From NCBI GenBank assembly GCA_030826265.1, contig JAPJOH010000004.1, positions 1 through 64,000 of the forward strand: a stretch of 64,000 nt of DNA. Direction: 5' to 3'. Shown in pieces: positions 44,314-52,805 of the stretch (the stretch's first letter is position 1; every line of letters begins with the position of its first letter). The stretch comes from Collinsella aerofaciens. GTDB taxonomy: Bacteria > Actinomycetota > Coriobacteriia > Coriobacteriales > Coriobacteriaceae. Below the pieces are notes generated by a model. The model had not been told where the DNA came from. It was given only the letters and a program-made list of their open reading frames with translations, and did not search any database. The position numbers and the translations under genes are program-made.

Positions 44314-45850
44314 CATGGGAGACACAATCGCATATTTGCGTCGGGGCATTCGGGAGATTATATGCCTGGCGCTGTTCTTCTTCACGTTTTTGGCGTGCGA
44401 GTATCTTTTTGATGTGCGCATGGCCGAGTTCGTGTCTCCAAACGAGGTCGTTATTTATGAGAGCCTTGTTATCGGCGCGAGCGTGATTGGCTTTTTTGTG
44501 CGTCCCATTCTGTACTATCGCCGTCCCCATGCCATCGACGCAACGAGTGACGTCACGGGCGTTTTGCTGGTGGCGGCATTGCTGCTGATGATTATGGCAG
44601 TGCGGTTTGAGGTGGTAATTGCCGGCGGTCTGGTGGCGTGCTGCGCGCTGGGCTACTGCGGATCGACTGCCCACGCAAACTTTGCGCGGCGCTTTGCGCG
44701 GACGCCCTGCTTGGCGCGCGCCGCCGCACTTTCTTACGCCATGGGCGTTCTGGTGCAGGTCCTCAACCACATGGTGATGCCTGCCGGCATTCCTCAGCAG
44801 GCTGTTCTGGTCGTCTGTGCGATCGCGCAGGTGGCGTTACTCCACGGTACCCGACGCGCCAAGCTGCGCGACGAGTCCGATCCCAACTTTGAACCCAGTG
44901 TTGCCGGGCTTTCGGTAGATGCTCTGGAATATGGCGCCAAGTGGCATGACGATCCCGAGGCAAAGGCGGCATTCCGCCGCACTGTAGCTCGCTTGACCGT
45001 GGCGACAGCGTATCTTTCCAGCGTATTCGCCGCTCTCAACGCGGGTCTCACAACCTTGCATGCTACCGGAGCTGTTGATTTGGGTGACTGGCCGCGCCTG
45101 CTGCTTGTCGTGAGCTCGTTGGCTGCCGGCGTCCTATTTGACCTGCGCGGCCGTTCGTATATGAATATCGGCATGACATGCGCCGCCATGTTGTCCACGC
45201 TTTCGTTCTTTGTGCTCATCGTCGATGGCAATGGCGGCAACGAGCTTGCTGCCACGATCATCTTTTATCTGGGCTCGGGCTTTTTCGTGGTGTTCTTTAC
45301 CACAAAATATGCCGCCGTCTCGCTCTATGCGCGCTGGTCATATTTTTGGCCGTGCATGGGTCGCGTCGTCAACAACGTGTGCTCGATGTTCGTGACGGCG
45401 CCGGCAGTGGCGATTATCTCGAGTCAAAATGTGCTGGCTGCGGTCGGTGCGGCGCTCGTGATGTTTGTGGGCATTGCGATTACGCTGCTGGGGCAGTTGG
45501 GGCAACGAGCCGATGATGCCGCGATGCGGGACGGACTGCCGCTTGCCACCGACGATCTTGGTGGGGATCTTGCGCCCACATGCTCCGACCCCGAGCCCGT
45601 GGAGGCAGCGGAGCTCACGTCCGATGAGCGCCTCGATGCCTTCGTCGCCACCTTTGGGCTTACAGAGCGCGAGCGCGATATTCTTGAGGTCTTGGTCGTT
45701 TCGGACCAGAGCGTTCAGGACATCGCCACAACGCTCTTCCTTTCGCGCTCCACGCTCTATCGTCACATTTCCTCGATCAACAAGAAGACCGGCACCGCCT
45801 CGCGCGTGGCCCTTATCAACTTCTTCTGGTCCTGGACACCCAAGGACTAG
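44306..45850 (+). CDS. LuxR-type regulator with twelve-helix membrane domain
   Basis: This 514-residue protein has an MFS-like membrane domain with about twelve helices (residues about 15-410), a linker and a C-terminal LuxR helix-turn-helix (about 445-510; LTERERDILEVLVVSDQS...TLYRHISSI). Membrane-embedded LuxR regulators of this plan are strongly expanded in Coriobacteriia and often control nearby metabolic genes. No obvious target is adjacent here. GAGGGG sits 7 bases before the ATG at 44306; M4 at 44315 is a possible alternative. Confidence 0.88.
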   Translation: MRGMGDTIAYLRRGIREIICLALFFFTFLACEYLFDVRMAEFVSPNEVVIYESLVIGASVIGFFVRPILYYRRPHAIDATSDVTGVLLVAALLLMIMAVRFEVVIAGGLVACCALGYCGSTAHANFARRFARTPCLARAAALSYAMGVLVQVLNHMVMPAGIPQQAVLVVCAIAQVALLHGTRRAKLRDESDPNFEPSVAGLSVDALEYGAKWHDDPEAKAAFRRTVARLTVATAYLSSVFAALNAGLTTLHATGAVDLGDWPRLLLVVSSLAAGVLFDLRGRSYMNIGMTCAAMLSTLSFFVLIVDGNGGNELAATIIFYLGSGFFVVFFTTKYAAVSLYARWSYFWPCMGRVVNNVCSMFVTAPAVAIISSQNVLAAVGAALVMFVGIAITLLGQLGQRADDAAMRDGLPLATDDLGGDLAPTCSDPEPVEAAELTSDERLDAFVATFGLTERERDILEVLVVSDQSVQDIATTLFLSRSTLYRHISSINKKTGTASRVALINFFWSWTPKD

Positions 45851-45868
45851 CTAATCTCCCAATAAGTC

Positions 45869-45927
45869 GCGGTGGAATAGTCCCTAAATTAAAGTCACGG
45901 GGCTTTAAACAGGAACTATTCCACCGC
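45869..45927. terminator. Hairpin between the LuxR regulator and mgtA
   Basis: 13-bp arms (45869-45881 and 45915-45927) pair perfectly, and an inner TTAAAG/CTTTAA pair extends the fold. It lies between convergent genes and may serve both. Confidence 0.6.
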
Positions 45928-45947
45928 AACTGCTGAGGGGATAGATT

Positions 45948-46020
45948 GCGGCGGCGGCAGAGGCAATGGCAGCGGCAGGGGCGTTGGCAGCTGTGGTAGT
46001 GGCAACGGCAGCTGGCAGGG
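45948..46020. repeat. Degenerate GGCAGN hexamer tract
   Basis: About a dozen imperfect units (GGCAGA, GGCAAT, GGCAGC, GGCAGG, GGCAAC ...) lie 18 bases beyond the minus-strand stop of mgtA. There is no coding role on either strand that I can support. Confidence 0.65.
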
Positions 46021-46037
46021 TGTTTTCCGTCTACTTG

Positions 46038-48806
46038 CTACAGCAGCTCGCCGTGGCGTGCAATGTAGCGGCGCTTTGCCAGCTGAGTGAGCGCGATGTA
46101 GGCGGTGACGATGCCGACGAGCAGCGCGAAAAAGCTCGCGGGCAGTGCCATGAGGCCGAGCGCATCGGCGATGGGGCTTGCCGGCAGCCATGTGACGAGC
46201 GCCAGGCCCAGCACGGTAAGAACGCACAGTGCGGGCGCGGCGTGGTCGCGCGGGCTCGGCAGATGCGGGGAGCGCAGCATGTGGACCACGAGTGTCTGCG
46301 ACCACATGGACTCGACAAACCAGCCGCTCTGGAAGAGCGCAGCAAAGGTCGCCATACCCGCGACGTCGCCCGCGGCGGCAAGCTCGGACCAGCTTGCGTC
46401 CACGGCGGCGGGGCATACGACAAAGAAGAGCGCGGCGAAGGTCACGATGTCAAACAGCGAGCTCACGGGGCCCAGCTCGAGCATAAAGCCCTTGATGGAC
46501 GCGGCGTCCCAGGCACGCGGGCGGGCAGTCCAGGCGTCATCGACGGTGTCCCACGGCAGCGCGATGCACACGATCTCGTAGACCAGCGACAGCAGCACCA
46601 GCTGCAGGGCGCTCATGGGCAAAAACGGCAAGAACAGGCTCGCGACGGTCACGGACAGCACATTGCCAAAGTTGGAGCTCACCGTGGTCTTGAGGTACTT
46701 GAGCAGGTTGCCGTAGGTGCGGCGGCCTTCGATGATGCCGCGCTCGAGCACGCCCAGGTTCTTCTGAAGCAAGATGATATCGGCGGATTCCTTGGCAATG
46801 TCGACGGCCGAATCGACCGAGATGCCGCAATCGCTCGCACGCATGGCGGCGGCGTCGTTGATGCCGTCGCCCATAAAGCCCACGGTGTGGCCGAGCATCT
46901 CGCGCATGACACGTACCAGGCGCGCCTTCTGCAGCGGCGAGAGCTTGGCGAAGAGGTGGGTTTTCTCGGCGCGCTCGGCAAGTTCGGCGTCATCGAGCGC
47001 ATCGATCTCGGAGCCGAGCAAGACGTTGCTCGCATCGATACCAATCTGCTCGCAGACGGTGGCGGCGACGCGGTCGTTGTCGCCGGTTAGGACCTTGACC
47101 GCCACGCCCTTGGCCTCGAGGGTGGCGACGGCGCCCGCGGCACTTGCTTTGGGCGGATCGAGGAAGGCCAAAAAGCCCATCAGCACCATATCGCACTCGT
47201 CGGCGATGCCAAACTCGCCCACGCAGCGCGGATTGGTCTTCTGCGCCACGGCAATTACGCGTAGGCCCTCGGCGTTAAGTCCGGCGATCTGCTTGCGAAT
47301 CTGGGCGAGCTTCTCGTCGGTGAGCGGCTGAGCGATGCCATCGATCTCGACAAAGGAGCAGATCTCGAGCATTTCCTCGGCGGCGCCCTTGGTAACCATC
47401 TGGGTTTTGCCTTGGGCGTCGGCGACAACTACGCTCAGGCGACGGCGCGAGAAATCGAAGGGAACCTCGTCGACCTTGGTGTAGCGGTCGCGCAGGCTCT
47501 GGGCCAGCATGGAATCGGGTGCGACGGTCGAGGGTGTCACATCGGCACGGTCGATTACGGCCAGGTCGATAAGATTTTTGAGGCCGGTCTGGAAGAAGCT
47601 GTTCAAAAACGCATGGCGCAGCACGCGCGCGTCCTCGTTGCCATCGGTGTTGAGGTAGCGCTCGAGCACGATGCGGTCTTCGGTGAGGGTGCCGGTCTTG
47701 TCGCAGCACAGGACGTCCATCGCTCCGAGGTTTTGAATCGCCGGCAGCTCCTTGACGATAACCTGGCGACGGGCGAGGTCCTTGGCGCCCTGCGACAGGC
47801 TCGTGGTCACGATGACGGGAAGCATCTGCGGCGTGATGCCCACGGCCACGCTCGTGGCGAACAGCAGCGCGTCGATGACGTTGCCCTTGGTGGCGGCGTT
47901 GATGGCAAAGACGGCCGGCGCCATAACGAGCATCAGGCGCACCAGCAGCATGGAGACGCTCGAGACGCCGCGGTCAAACGCGCTCTTTTCGCCGCGCCCG
48001 TTGAGCATCTTGGCGATGCCGCCCAGGTAGGTGTCCGAGCCGGTGGCAACGACAAGCGCCATGGCGGCGCCGTTTTGCACGGAGGTGCCGGTAAAGACGA
48101 TGTTCTTGCAGGCAGAGAGTGGCAGTGCGGAGCCGTCGGCGCCCTCGACGACGGTGGCGGCGGTGGTCTTCTCGACGGCCTCGCTCTCGCCGGTGAGTGC
48201 GGACTCGATCACAAACAGGTCGCGCGCGGTGATGATGCGGGCATCTGCCGGCACCATATCGCCGGCAGAGAGACGGATTACATCGCCGGGGACGAGCTCG
48301 TCGAAGGGGATCTCGATGCGCTCGCCGTCGCGCAGGGCGGTGCAAGTGTTGGAGACCAGGTCCTTGAGGGCCTCGGCCGCATTGCCGCTGCGGGCTTCCT
48401 GGATAAACTTCATGCCGCCCGATACCAGCAGCATGGTGCCGATGACGATGACCGTGGAGGGGTCGCGCTGCGGTTCGGGCACGGCGAGCACGTCGATGTA
48501 GAGCGAGACCAGTGCGAGCGCGGCGAGGATACCGGCGAAGGGATCGATGAACGCGTCGGCGATGCGGCGGGCGAGCGTTTTGGTCGTTGCCTCGATGGTG
48601 TTGGGGCCGACGGCGTTCAGGCGCTCAGTTGCCTGCTCGACGGTGAGGCCGTTTGCCGTGGCGTCAATCAGTACGAGGGCGTCCTCGGCACTATGGGTGG
48701 CGGCGAATATGGTGTTCTTGGACAGGCCGGTATGAGCGGCAGGGCGCGCCGTGCGGCGGCGCTTGGAGATGGCTTCGAGTACCGTGACGGTTTTGAGCAT
48801 CAGCAT
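46038..48806 (-). CDS. mgtA: Magnesium-importing P-type ATPase
   Basis: This 922-residue P3B-type ATPase imports Mg2+ down its gradient with ATP hydrolysis. The actuator motif is LTGES, the phosphorylation motif DKTGTLT, the hinge MGDGINDA, and the transmembrane region has about ten helices. The N-terminal tail and overall length match MgtA/MgtB. AGGAGG lies 5 bases before the ATG at 48806. A small leader ORF and a long leader precede it. It is the third Mg transporter type in the window. Confidence 0.92.
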   Translation of the reverse strand: MLMLKTVTVLEAISKRRRTARPAAHTGLSKNTIFAATHSAEDALVLIDATANGLTVEQATERLNAVGPNTIEATTKTLARRIADAFIDPFAGILAALALVSLYIDVLAVPEPQRDPSTVIVIGTMLLVSGGMKFIQEARSGNAAEALKDLVSNTCTALRDGERIEIPFDELVPGDVIRLSAGDMVPADARIITARDLFVIESALTGESEAVEKTTAATVVEGADGSALPLSACKNIVFTGTSVQNGAAMALVVATGSDTYLGGIAKMLNGRGEKSAFDRGVSSVSMLLVRLMLVMAPAVFAINAATKGNVIDALLFATSVAVGITPQMLPVIVTTSLSQGAKDLARRQVIVKELPAIQNLGAMDVLCCDKTGTLTEDRIVLERYLNTDGNEDARVLRHAFLNSFFQTGLKNLIDLAVIDRADVTPSTVAPDSMLAQSLRDRYTKVDEVPFDFSRRRLSVVVADAQGKTQMVTKGAAEEMLEICSFVEIDGIAQPLTDEKLAQIRKQIAGLNAEGLRVIAVAQKTNPRCVGEFGIADECDMVLMGFLAFLDPPKASAAGAVATLEAKGVAVKVLTGDNDRVAATVCEQIGIDASNVLLGSEIDALDDAELAERAEKTHLFAKLSPLQKARLVRVMREMLGHTVGFMGDGINDAAAMRASDCGISVDSAVDIAKESADIILLQKNLGVLERGIIEGRRTYGNLLKYLKTTVSSNFGNVLSVTVASLFLPFLPMSALQLVLLSLVYEIVCIALPWDTVDDAWTARPRAWDAASIKGFMLELGPVSSLFDIVTFAALFFVVCPAAVDASWSELAAAGDVAGMATFAALFQSGWFVESMWSQTLVVHMLRSPHLPSPRDHAAPALCVLTVLGLALVTWLPASPIADALGLMALPASFFALLVGIVTAYIALTQLAKRRYIARHGELL

Positions 48807-48945
48807 AGGGTCCTCCTTGTTGAGGGGAGTTAGCGTACGTGTCGTATTTGCTTCAAAAAACCTAGATGTCGCTCACGTCAAGCTCTTGAGCCCACAAAGG
48901 GTGCAGCGCGCCTTTGCGGTGGTTTTGGCGATCTGCCGGTGGCGT

Positions 48946-49017
48946 TTATGCGTGTGCGGAGTCCTCGCGGCGTGCCGAGGGCGACATGCAGGTTTTTCGA
49001 CTAGGACTGCCTTCCAT
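48946..49017 (-). CDS. Putative 23-residue leader peptide of mgtA
   Basis: ATG at 49017 has a near-perfect AGGAGG 6 bases upstream, stronger than that of most genes here, and is followed by 23 codons and TAA. The peptide starts MEGSPSRKTC and is rich in Ser, Arg and Ala. It lies about 139 bases before mgtA. Six T (48855-48860 on the complementary strand) occur between it and mgtA, so an attenuation-type control is possible. In enterobacteria the leader peptide MgtL plays such a role, but this peptide is not Pro-rich like MgtL. Expression is not shown. Confidence 0.5.
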   Translation of the reverse strand: MEGSPSRKTCMSPSARREDSAHA

Positions 49018-49084
49018 GGCACACCTCCTAAAGGCTGAGCGCAGCGCGCTTTGGGTATCTCGTACCCCTTTTTAATCCGCCCGT

Positions 49085-49117
49085 ATTCTTGATGAGGGGG
49101 TTTGACATGTCAACCCC
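49085..49117 (-). promoter_or_regulatory. Putative mgtA promoter within a palindrome
   Basis: On the minus strand TTGACA (49108-49113) and AAGAAT (49085-49090) are 17 bases apart. The -35 is half of the palindrome TTGACATGTCAA (49102-49113), flanked by GGGG and CCCC (49097-49117). A dimeric regulator could bind it. The initiation site would lie about 60 bases before the leader ORF. Confidence 0.6.
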
Positions 49118-49243
49118 ATTGTTCGGAAAACCATTCCCCCTGACAAAGCCTTTACAGAATGCCGTGGCCCCAAAGCGCGCCCGCATCGACGCTTCGCCTG
49201 CGCTAAACTGGAAGGCACGTACGCGATTACGAGAGGAGCCCGC

Positions 49244-49924
49244 ATGGAGGCTTACAAGCAAGAGTTCATCAAGTTTATGGTCGAGTCCGACGTCCTTAAG
49301 TTCGGCAGCTTTACGCTCAAGAGCGGCCGTCAGTCCCCGTTCTTTATGAACGCCGGCGCTTACGTGACGGGCTATCAGCTCAAGAAGCTGGGCGAGTATT
49401 ACGCCCAGGCCATCCACGATAACTTTGGCGACGACTTTGATGTGCTGTTTGGACCGGCCTACAAGGGTATTCCGCTGGCCGTCGTGACCGCAATTGCCTA
49501 CCACGAGCTGTACGGCAAGGAGGTCAAGTACTGCTGCGACCGCAAGGAGGCCAAGGACCACGGTGCCGATAAGGGCAACCTGCTGGGTTATGAGCCCAAG
49601 GACGGCGACCGTGTGGTCATGGTCGAGGACGTTACCACCAGCGGCAAGTCCATCGACGAGACCTATCCCAAGGTCAAGGCTGCTGCCGATGTCGAGATCA
49701 AGGGCCTGATCGTGTCCCTCAACCGCATGGAGGTCGGCAAGGGCGGTGTGACCACCGCGCAGAAGGAGATCGAGGCCAAGTACGGTTTCCCCGTCGCGAG
49801 CATCGTCTCCATGGCTGAGGTCGTCGAGACCCTCTACAACCACGAGATCGACGGCAAGGTTGTCATCGACGACGAGCTCAAGACCGCCATCGACGCCTAC
49901 TACGAGCAGTACGGAGCACGTTAG
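49244..49924 (+). CDS. pyrE: Orotate phosphoribosyltransferase
   Basis: This 226-residue enzyme of pyrimidine synthesis joins orotate with PRPP to make OMP. The PRPP-binding motif VVMVEDVTTSGKS (near residue 125) and the N-terminal FTLKSGRQSPFF segment are both present, and the length fits the family. GAGAGGAG precedes the ATG by 5 bases. A structured repeat follows directly. No other pyr gene is in the window. Confidence 0.96.
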   Translation: MEAYKQEFIKFMVESDVLKFGSFTLKSGRQSPFFMNAGAYVTGYQLKKLGEYYAQAIHDNFGDDFDVLFGPAYKGIPLAVVTAIAYHELYGKEVKYCCDRKEAKDHGADKGNLLGYEPKDGDRVVMVEDVTTSGKSIDETYPKVKAAADVEIKGLIVSLNRMEVGKGGVTTAQKEIEAKYGFPVASIVSMAEVVETLYNHEIDGKVVIDDELKTAIDAYYEQYGAR

Positions 49925-50145
49925 TTACGGCGTTTTACCAAACGCCGTAACTGCTCGACGCTGCGCGGGCCGCATTTGGACAATCTGACGTTCAACTTCA
50001 AGGGCGCGACCAGAAGGTCAGCGCCCTTTCGTTTCACGTCACCTTGTCTCAAATGCGACCCGCTCGCTGTCCGTTCTCTACCTGCGGCGTCGTCTTGCTC
50101 CGAATGCGGCTCGCTCGCTGTCGTTGCCGAAACATCGGCGTTGCC
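49925..50145 (+). ncRNA. Covarying structured element, copy A (downstream of pyrE)
   Basis: Three stems are visible: TTACGGCGTT with AACGCCGTAA around TTACCA (49925-49950); an outer stem (49965-49978 with 50050-50063, one mismatch); and an inner hairpin (50000-50011 with 50016-50028) with an AGAA loop and a bulged A at 50020. Copy B at 53368 has the same shape with different bases in the stems. It could be an RNA element, a 3' UTR structure or a mobile repeat. A partial second copy of the outer right arm lies 51 bases on, at about 50094. The AGTCATT repeat follows at 50151-50178. Confidence 0.6.
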
Positions 50146-50187
50146 GGACTAGTCATTGGGGACGTTCATAAATGACTACTCAGGAAT

Positions 50188-50251
50188 GAGCGTGGATAAT
50201 CTCCCGTTTTTGGCCTGTGTGCAGGCTCAAAGTGGGAGATTATCCACGCTC
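50188..50251. repeat. Palindromic element bracketing the Fic gene, left copy
   Basis: GAGCGTGGATAATCTCCC (50188-50205) faces its exact complement (50234-50251). A short inner stem CCTG/CAGG is also possible. It ends 26 bases before the Fic stop codon. Confidence 0.8.
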
Positions 50252-50277
50252 GCTTTAATTTGCCTGGGTTGCGATGC

Positions 50278-51450
50278 CTATCTAATCGGCTCGGCGTCTT
50301 CCCTGAGAATCGAAAGATACTCTTCATACCCGTACTGCCGGTATCTCTGTCTTGACTCGTCGAGCGGACGGAGGATACCCAATTCTTCAAATGATTTGAC
50401 GAGCGAGCTCGCGGTACTCCTGCCGATATCGAGTTGGGCAGCGATGAATGCGGTGTCGACGATGGGGTGCTCTTCAAGAATGCCCAACAGCCTTTGCCCG
50501 TTTGCAGCAGTCCTTCCGAGATTTTCGGTAATGGTTGCTGTGGAACGGTTATGGAGGTCAACAAGGTTTTTTAAAGACCCTACCGAGTCCTTCGCACTTT
50601 CGAGAAGACTGTTGCAGAAAAACTCTATCCATTCCTCGTAAGTGCCTCTCTCCCTTACGGATGTGAGTTGCCGGTAGTACTCGCTTCGATTTTTCTTGAA
50701 CTGGAACGATGGATAGAACAAGCAAGAATGAAGAACGCCATCATTGATGAGCATAAGTGTAATGAGAAGCCTGCCCAGGCGACCGTTTCCGTCTAGGAAT
50801 GGATGGGCAGTTTCAAATTGGTAATGGACGAGCGCCGCCCGCACAATCGGATCCATTTCGACTTGAGGCTCATTGATAAAGCGTTCGAGGTCCTGGAGCG
50901 TGTTACTCAAATCTTCAATGTTTGGAGGGACAAACGATGCGGTTGCAATGGTGCAGCCTGAGGGGCCAATCCAGTTTTGTGAGGAGCGCAGCTCGCCTGG
51001 ATTCTTCTCCGTTCCGCGCACTCCGTCCAGCAGGACCGCATGAACTTGCCTAAGAAGTCTCGTGCACAAGGGCATCTTTTTGAGCAGTTCTACGCCGCGG
51101 TCGACAGCACGGACGTAATTCACGACGTCTGCGACATCTTTATGATGGAGTTGTGTTTGCGATGGACTAAGTAGGTCGTCAAACGTGCACTGGGTTCCCT
51201 CAATTTGCGAAGAAAGGAGTGCTTCTTTGCGCACGTACATTGTCAGATACATGTCGGCGTTGGGAACAAAGTAGAGCATGCCTTCAAGCTCTCCAAGCTT
51301 TCGTGAGCATGCGGAAAGCGTGCGATAGGTTTCCTCGGTGAGGTTTAGCTGCCTCAATGATTGCAAGGGCGTTGGAAAAAACGAATAGTAAGCCAATTTC
51401 CCCGATAGATTATTGCGGAGCGTTCCCTGGCCGTTCTCCTCGATTTGCAT
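50278..51450 (-). CDS. Fic-domain protein with self-inhibitory motif and C-terminal winged helix
   Basis: This 390-residue protein is a probable AMP-transferase or autoregulated Fic toxin-like enzyme. The active motif HPFLDGNGRLGR is complete. The class II inhibitory motif SSQIEGT lies in the N-terminal helix, so the enzyme is probably held inactive by itself. The C-terminal ~80 residues form a winged helix (IAAQLDIGRSTASSLVKSFEELG), as in Fic proteins that bind their own promoter. The start was set at the ATG at 51450, which has GGAGG 5 bases upstream; a longer frame begins at 51462. Its base composition looks AT-richer than its neighbours, suggesting transfer. Confidence 0.9.
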   Translation of the reverse strand: MQIEENGQGTLRNNLSGKLAYYSFFPTPLQSLRQLNLTEETYRTLSACSRKLGELEGMLYFVPNADMYLTMYVRKEALLSSQIEGTQCTFDDLLSPSQTQLHHKDVADVVNYVRAVDRGVELLKKMPLCTRLLRQVHAVLLDGVRGTEKNPGELRSSQNWIGPSGCTIATASFVPPNIEDLSNTLQDLERFINEPQVEMDPIVRAALVHYQFETAHPFLDGNGRLGRLLITLMLINDGVLHSCLFYPSFQFKKNRSEYYRQLTSVRERGTYEEWIEFFCNSLLESAKDSVGSLKNLVDLHNRSTATITENLGRTAANGQRLLGILEEHPIVDTAFIAAQLDIGRSTASSLVKSFEELGILRPLDESRQRYRQYGYEEYLSILREDAEPIR

Positions 51451-51476
51451 CGTGCCCTCCATATCTTTAGTGCCGG

Positions 51477-51580
51477 AAACTCGTTATTAGGCTAATCATA
51501 TCAATTCTAATAACGAGTTTAAGGATTAAATAGTTATTAGAATTGATGTAAACAATCTAATGATAAAAAGTCGTTATTAC
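51477..51580 (-). promoter_or_regulatory. Promoter and reiterated operator of the Fic gene
   Basis: A CGTTATTAG/CTAATAACG half-site recurs at 51482-51490, 51507-51515, 51533-51540 (lacking the C) and 51572-51580 (CGTTATTAC). Two perfect 14-bp inverted pairs result: 51477-51490 with 51507-51520, and 51501-51514 with 51533-51546. On the minus strand TTAAAC (51517-51522) and TATGAT (51495-51500) are 16 bases apart, so binding would cover the promoter. The winged helix of the Fic protein is the natural candidate binder. Confidence 0.7.
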
Positions 51581-51623
51581 TTGACCATGGAGCTCGGCTT
51601 GGTACAAGGGGGTCATCCAAAAT

Positions 51624-51693
51624 GAACGTGGATAATCTCCCGTTTTTGGCTCGGTGACGGCCTCAAAGTCAAAGTGGGAGATTATCCACGCTC
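51624..51693. repeat. Palindromic element bracketing the Fic gene, right copy
   Basis: GAACGTGGATAATCTCCC (51624-51641) faces the complementary arm at 51676-51693 with one mismatch. Outer arms are nearly identical to those at 50188-50251, while the loops differ. Confidence 0.8.
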
Positions 51694-52032
51694 GTTAGTT
51701 AAGCGTCCGAAAATCCACACTCGCCAAACCTACCAAAAAGGGACGGGTTTATTTTGGCACGTTTCGGTCGGTATCAGGAAGTGTCAGGGACGGGGCGGCG
51801 GCAGGACTCGAGAGCGAAAAGAAGTATCGGGTTTGGTGCGCCCGCTTCTGCCCGTCCCGTGCGCAGACGATACTCGGCTTATCGACCCGCGATGCAAAGG
51901 AGATGCTCGTCCCGCGAGCACTACCGGGAAGGGCTCGCGATTCGAGTCCCCACCTTAGCATTTGAACCATTTGGCACTATAATCACCATAGGCATGCGCA
52001 TAACGTTGCGCTTAATCAAGAGGAGAAAACGT
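51694..52032. other. Intergenic region with a multi-stem sequence and a promoter
   Basis: No gene. Stems: GGACTCGA (51804-51811) with TCGAGTCC (51942-51949); AGTATCG (51823-51829) with CGATACT (51868-51874); TGCGC with GCGCA inside it; CGCGAGC (51913-51919) with GCTCGCG (51933-51939). It could be an RNA or a degenerate repeat. ATTCGAGTCCCC near 51940 resembles a tRNA T-arm, but no tRNA fold closes. The EIIA promoter (51955-51983) follows. Confidence 0.45.
51955..51983 (+). promoter_or_regulatory. Promoter of the EIIA-Glc gene
   Basis: TTAGCA (51955-51960) and a perfect TATAAT (51978-51983) are 17 bases apart, about 50 bases before the ATG at 52033. Confidence 0.65.
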
Positions 52033-52569
52033 ATGGGTCTGTTTGACATGTTTAAGAAGAAGGCTGAGCCCGCGGCTGCCGCTGCTCCGGCCTCCATCTC
52101 TGCTTCTGCTGGCGCCGACGTGCTGTGCTCGCCCGTCAAGGGCAAGGTCATCAAGATGGCTGACGTGCCCGATCCCGTCTTTGGTGGCGAGGTTCTGGGC
52201 AAGGGCTGTGCTGTGTGGCCCGAGGACGATCTGGTCTACGCTCCCTGCGACGGTAAGGTGACCGTCACCATGGGTCACGCCGTGGGCCTGCAGTCCGATA
52301 GCGGCATCGAGGTTCTGGTGCACGTTGGTGTCGATACCGTCAACATGAACGGCGACGGCTTCGAGGGCTTCGTCAAGGCCGACGACGTCGTGAAGGCCGG
52401 CCAGCCCATTCTCAAGATCGACCGCGCCAAGATCGCTGCTGCCGGTTACAAGGACTGCGTCGTGGTGGCCGTGTCCAACACCGCCGAGTTTGCCGATGTC
52501 GAGCTTACCGTCGAGGCCGACTCCGCCGTCGCCGCCGGTGACGCCATCGTTAAGGTCGTTCGCAAGTAA
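52033..52569 (+). CDS. crr: PTS glucose-type EIIA protein
   Basis: This 178-residue protein carries phosphate from HPr to a sugar EIIB domain. The EIIA-Glc fold is clear: SPVKGKVI, the first His in TMGHAVG, and the phospho-accepting His in VLVHVGVDTV, with an Ala-rich lead after a Lys patch. The frame is open upstream, but GAGGAG places the start at 52033. It is free-standing; no EIIB/C or HPr gene is adjacent. It may also regulate carbon uptake. A terminator follows. Confidence 0.92.
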   Translation: MGLFDMFKKKAEPAAAAAPASISASAGADVLCSPVKGKVIKMADVPDPVFGGEVLGKGCAVWPEDDLVYAPCDGKVTVTMGHAVGLQSDSGIEVLVHVGVDTVNMNGDGFEGFVKADDVVKAGQPILKIDRAKIAAAGYKDCVVVAVSNTAEFADVELTVEADSAVAAGDAIVKVVRK

Positions 52570-52592
52570 ACTGCGGCGTCCAAAGGATGTGC

Positions 52593-52626
52593 AAGGGTGG
52601 TCGGGTTTTCCGGCCACCTTTTTTAT
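52593..52626 (+). terminator. Intrinsic terminator of the EIIA gene
   Basis: AAGGGTGGTCGG pairs with CCGGCCACCTT (G-U pairs allowed) around TTTT, followed by six T. Confidence 0.88.
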
Positions 52627-52805
52627 TGCACCGTGGGGAAGCGTTTTATTGCACGTTGGGCGGGCTTGCAAACCGTTCGGACGCTAAAACGAACCGACCG
52701 CGCCTTCGCGTTGCCGAGGGTGTTCATAAGTGGATAGTATGGGCTTACTTATTACAACGTGCGCCGTGTCTGGGAAGCACGGTGCCGCTTATTGGGAGGA
52801 ACAAC

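Noticed and set aside
49102..49130. Rightward promoter for pyrE using the TTGACA at 49102-49107
   Set aside because: No -10 box lies at 16-18 bases (only GGAAAA), so the palindrome is assigned to mgtA alone.
51935..51955. Possible tRNA T-arm (ATTCGAGTCCCC)
   Set aside because: The five bases each side of the loop do not pair, and no acceptor, D or anticodon arm can be drawn.
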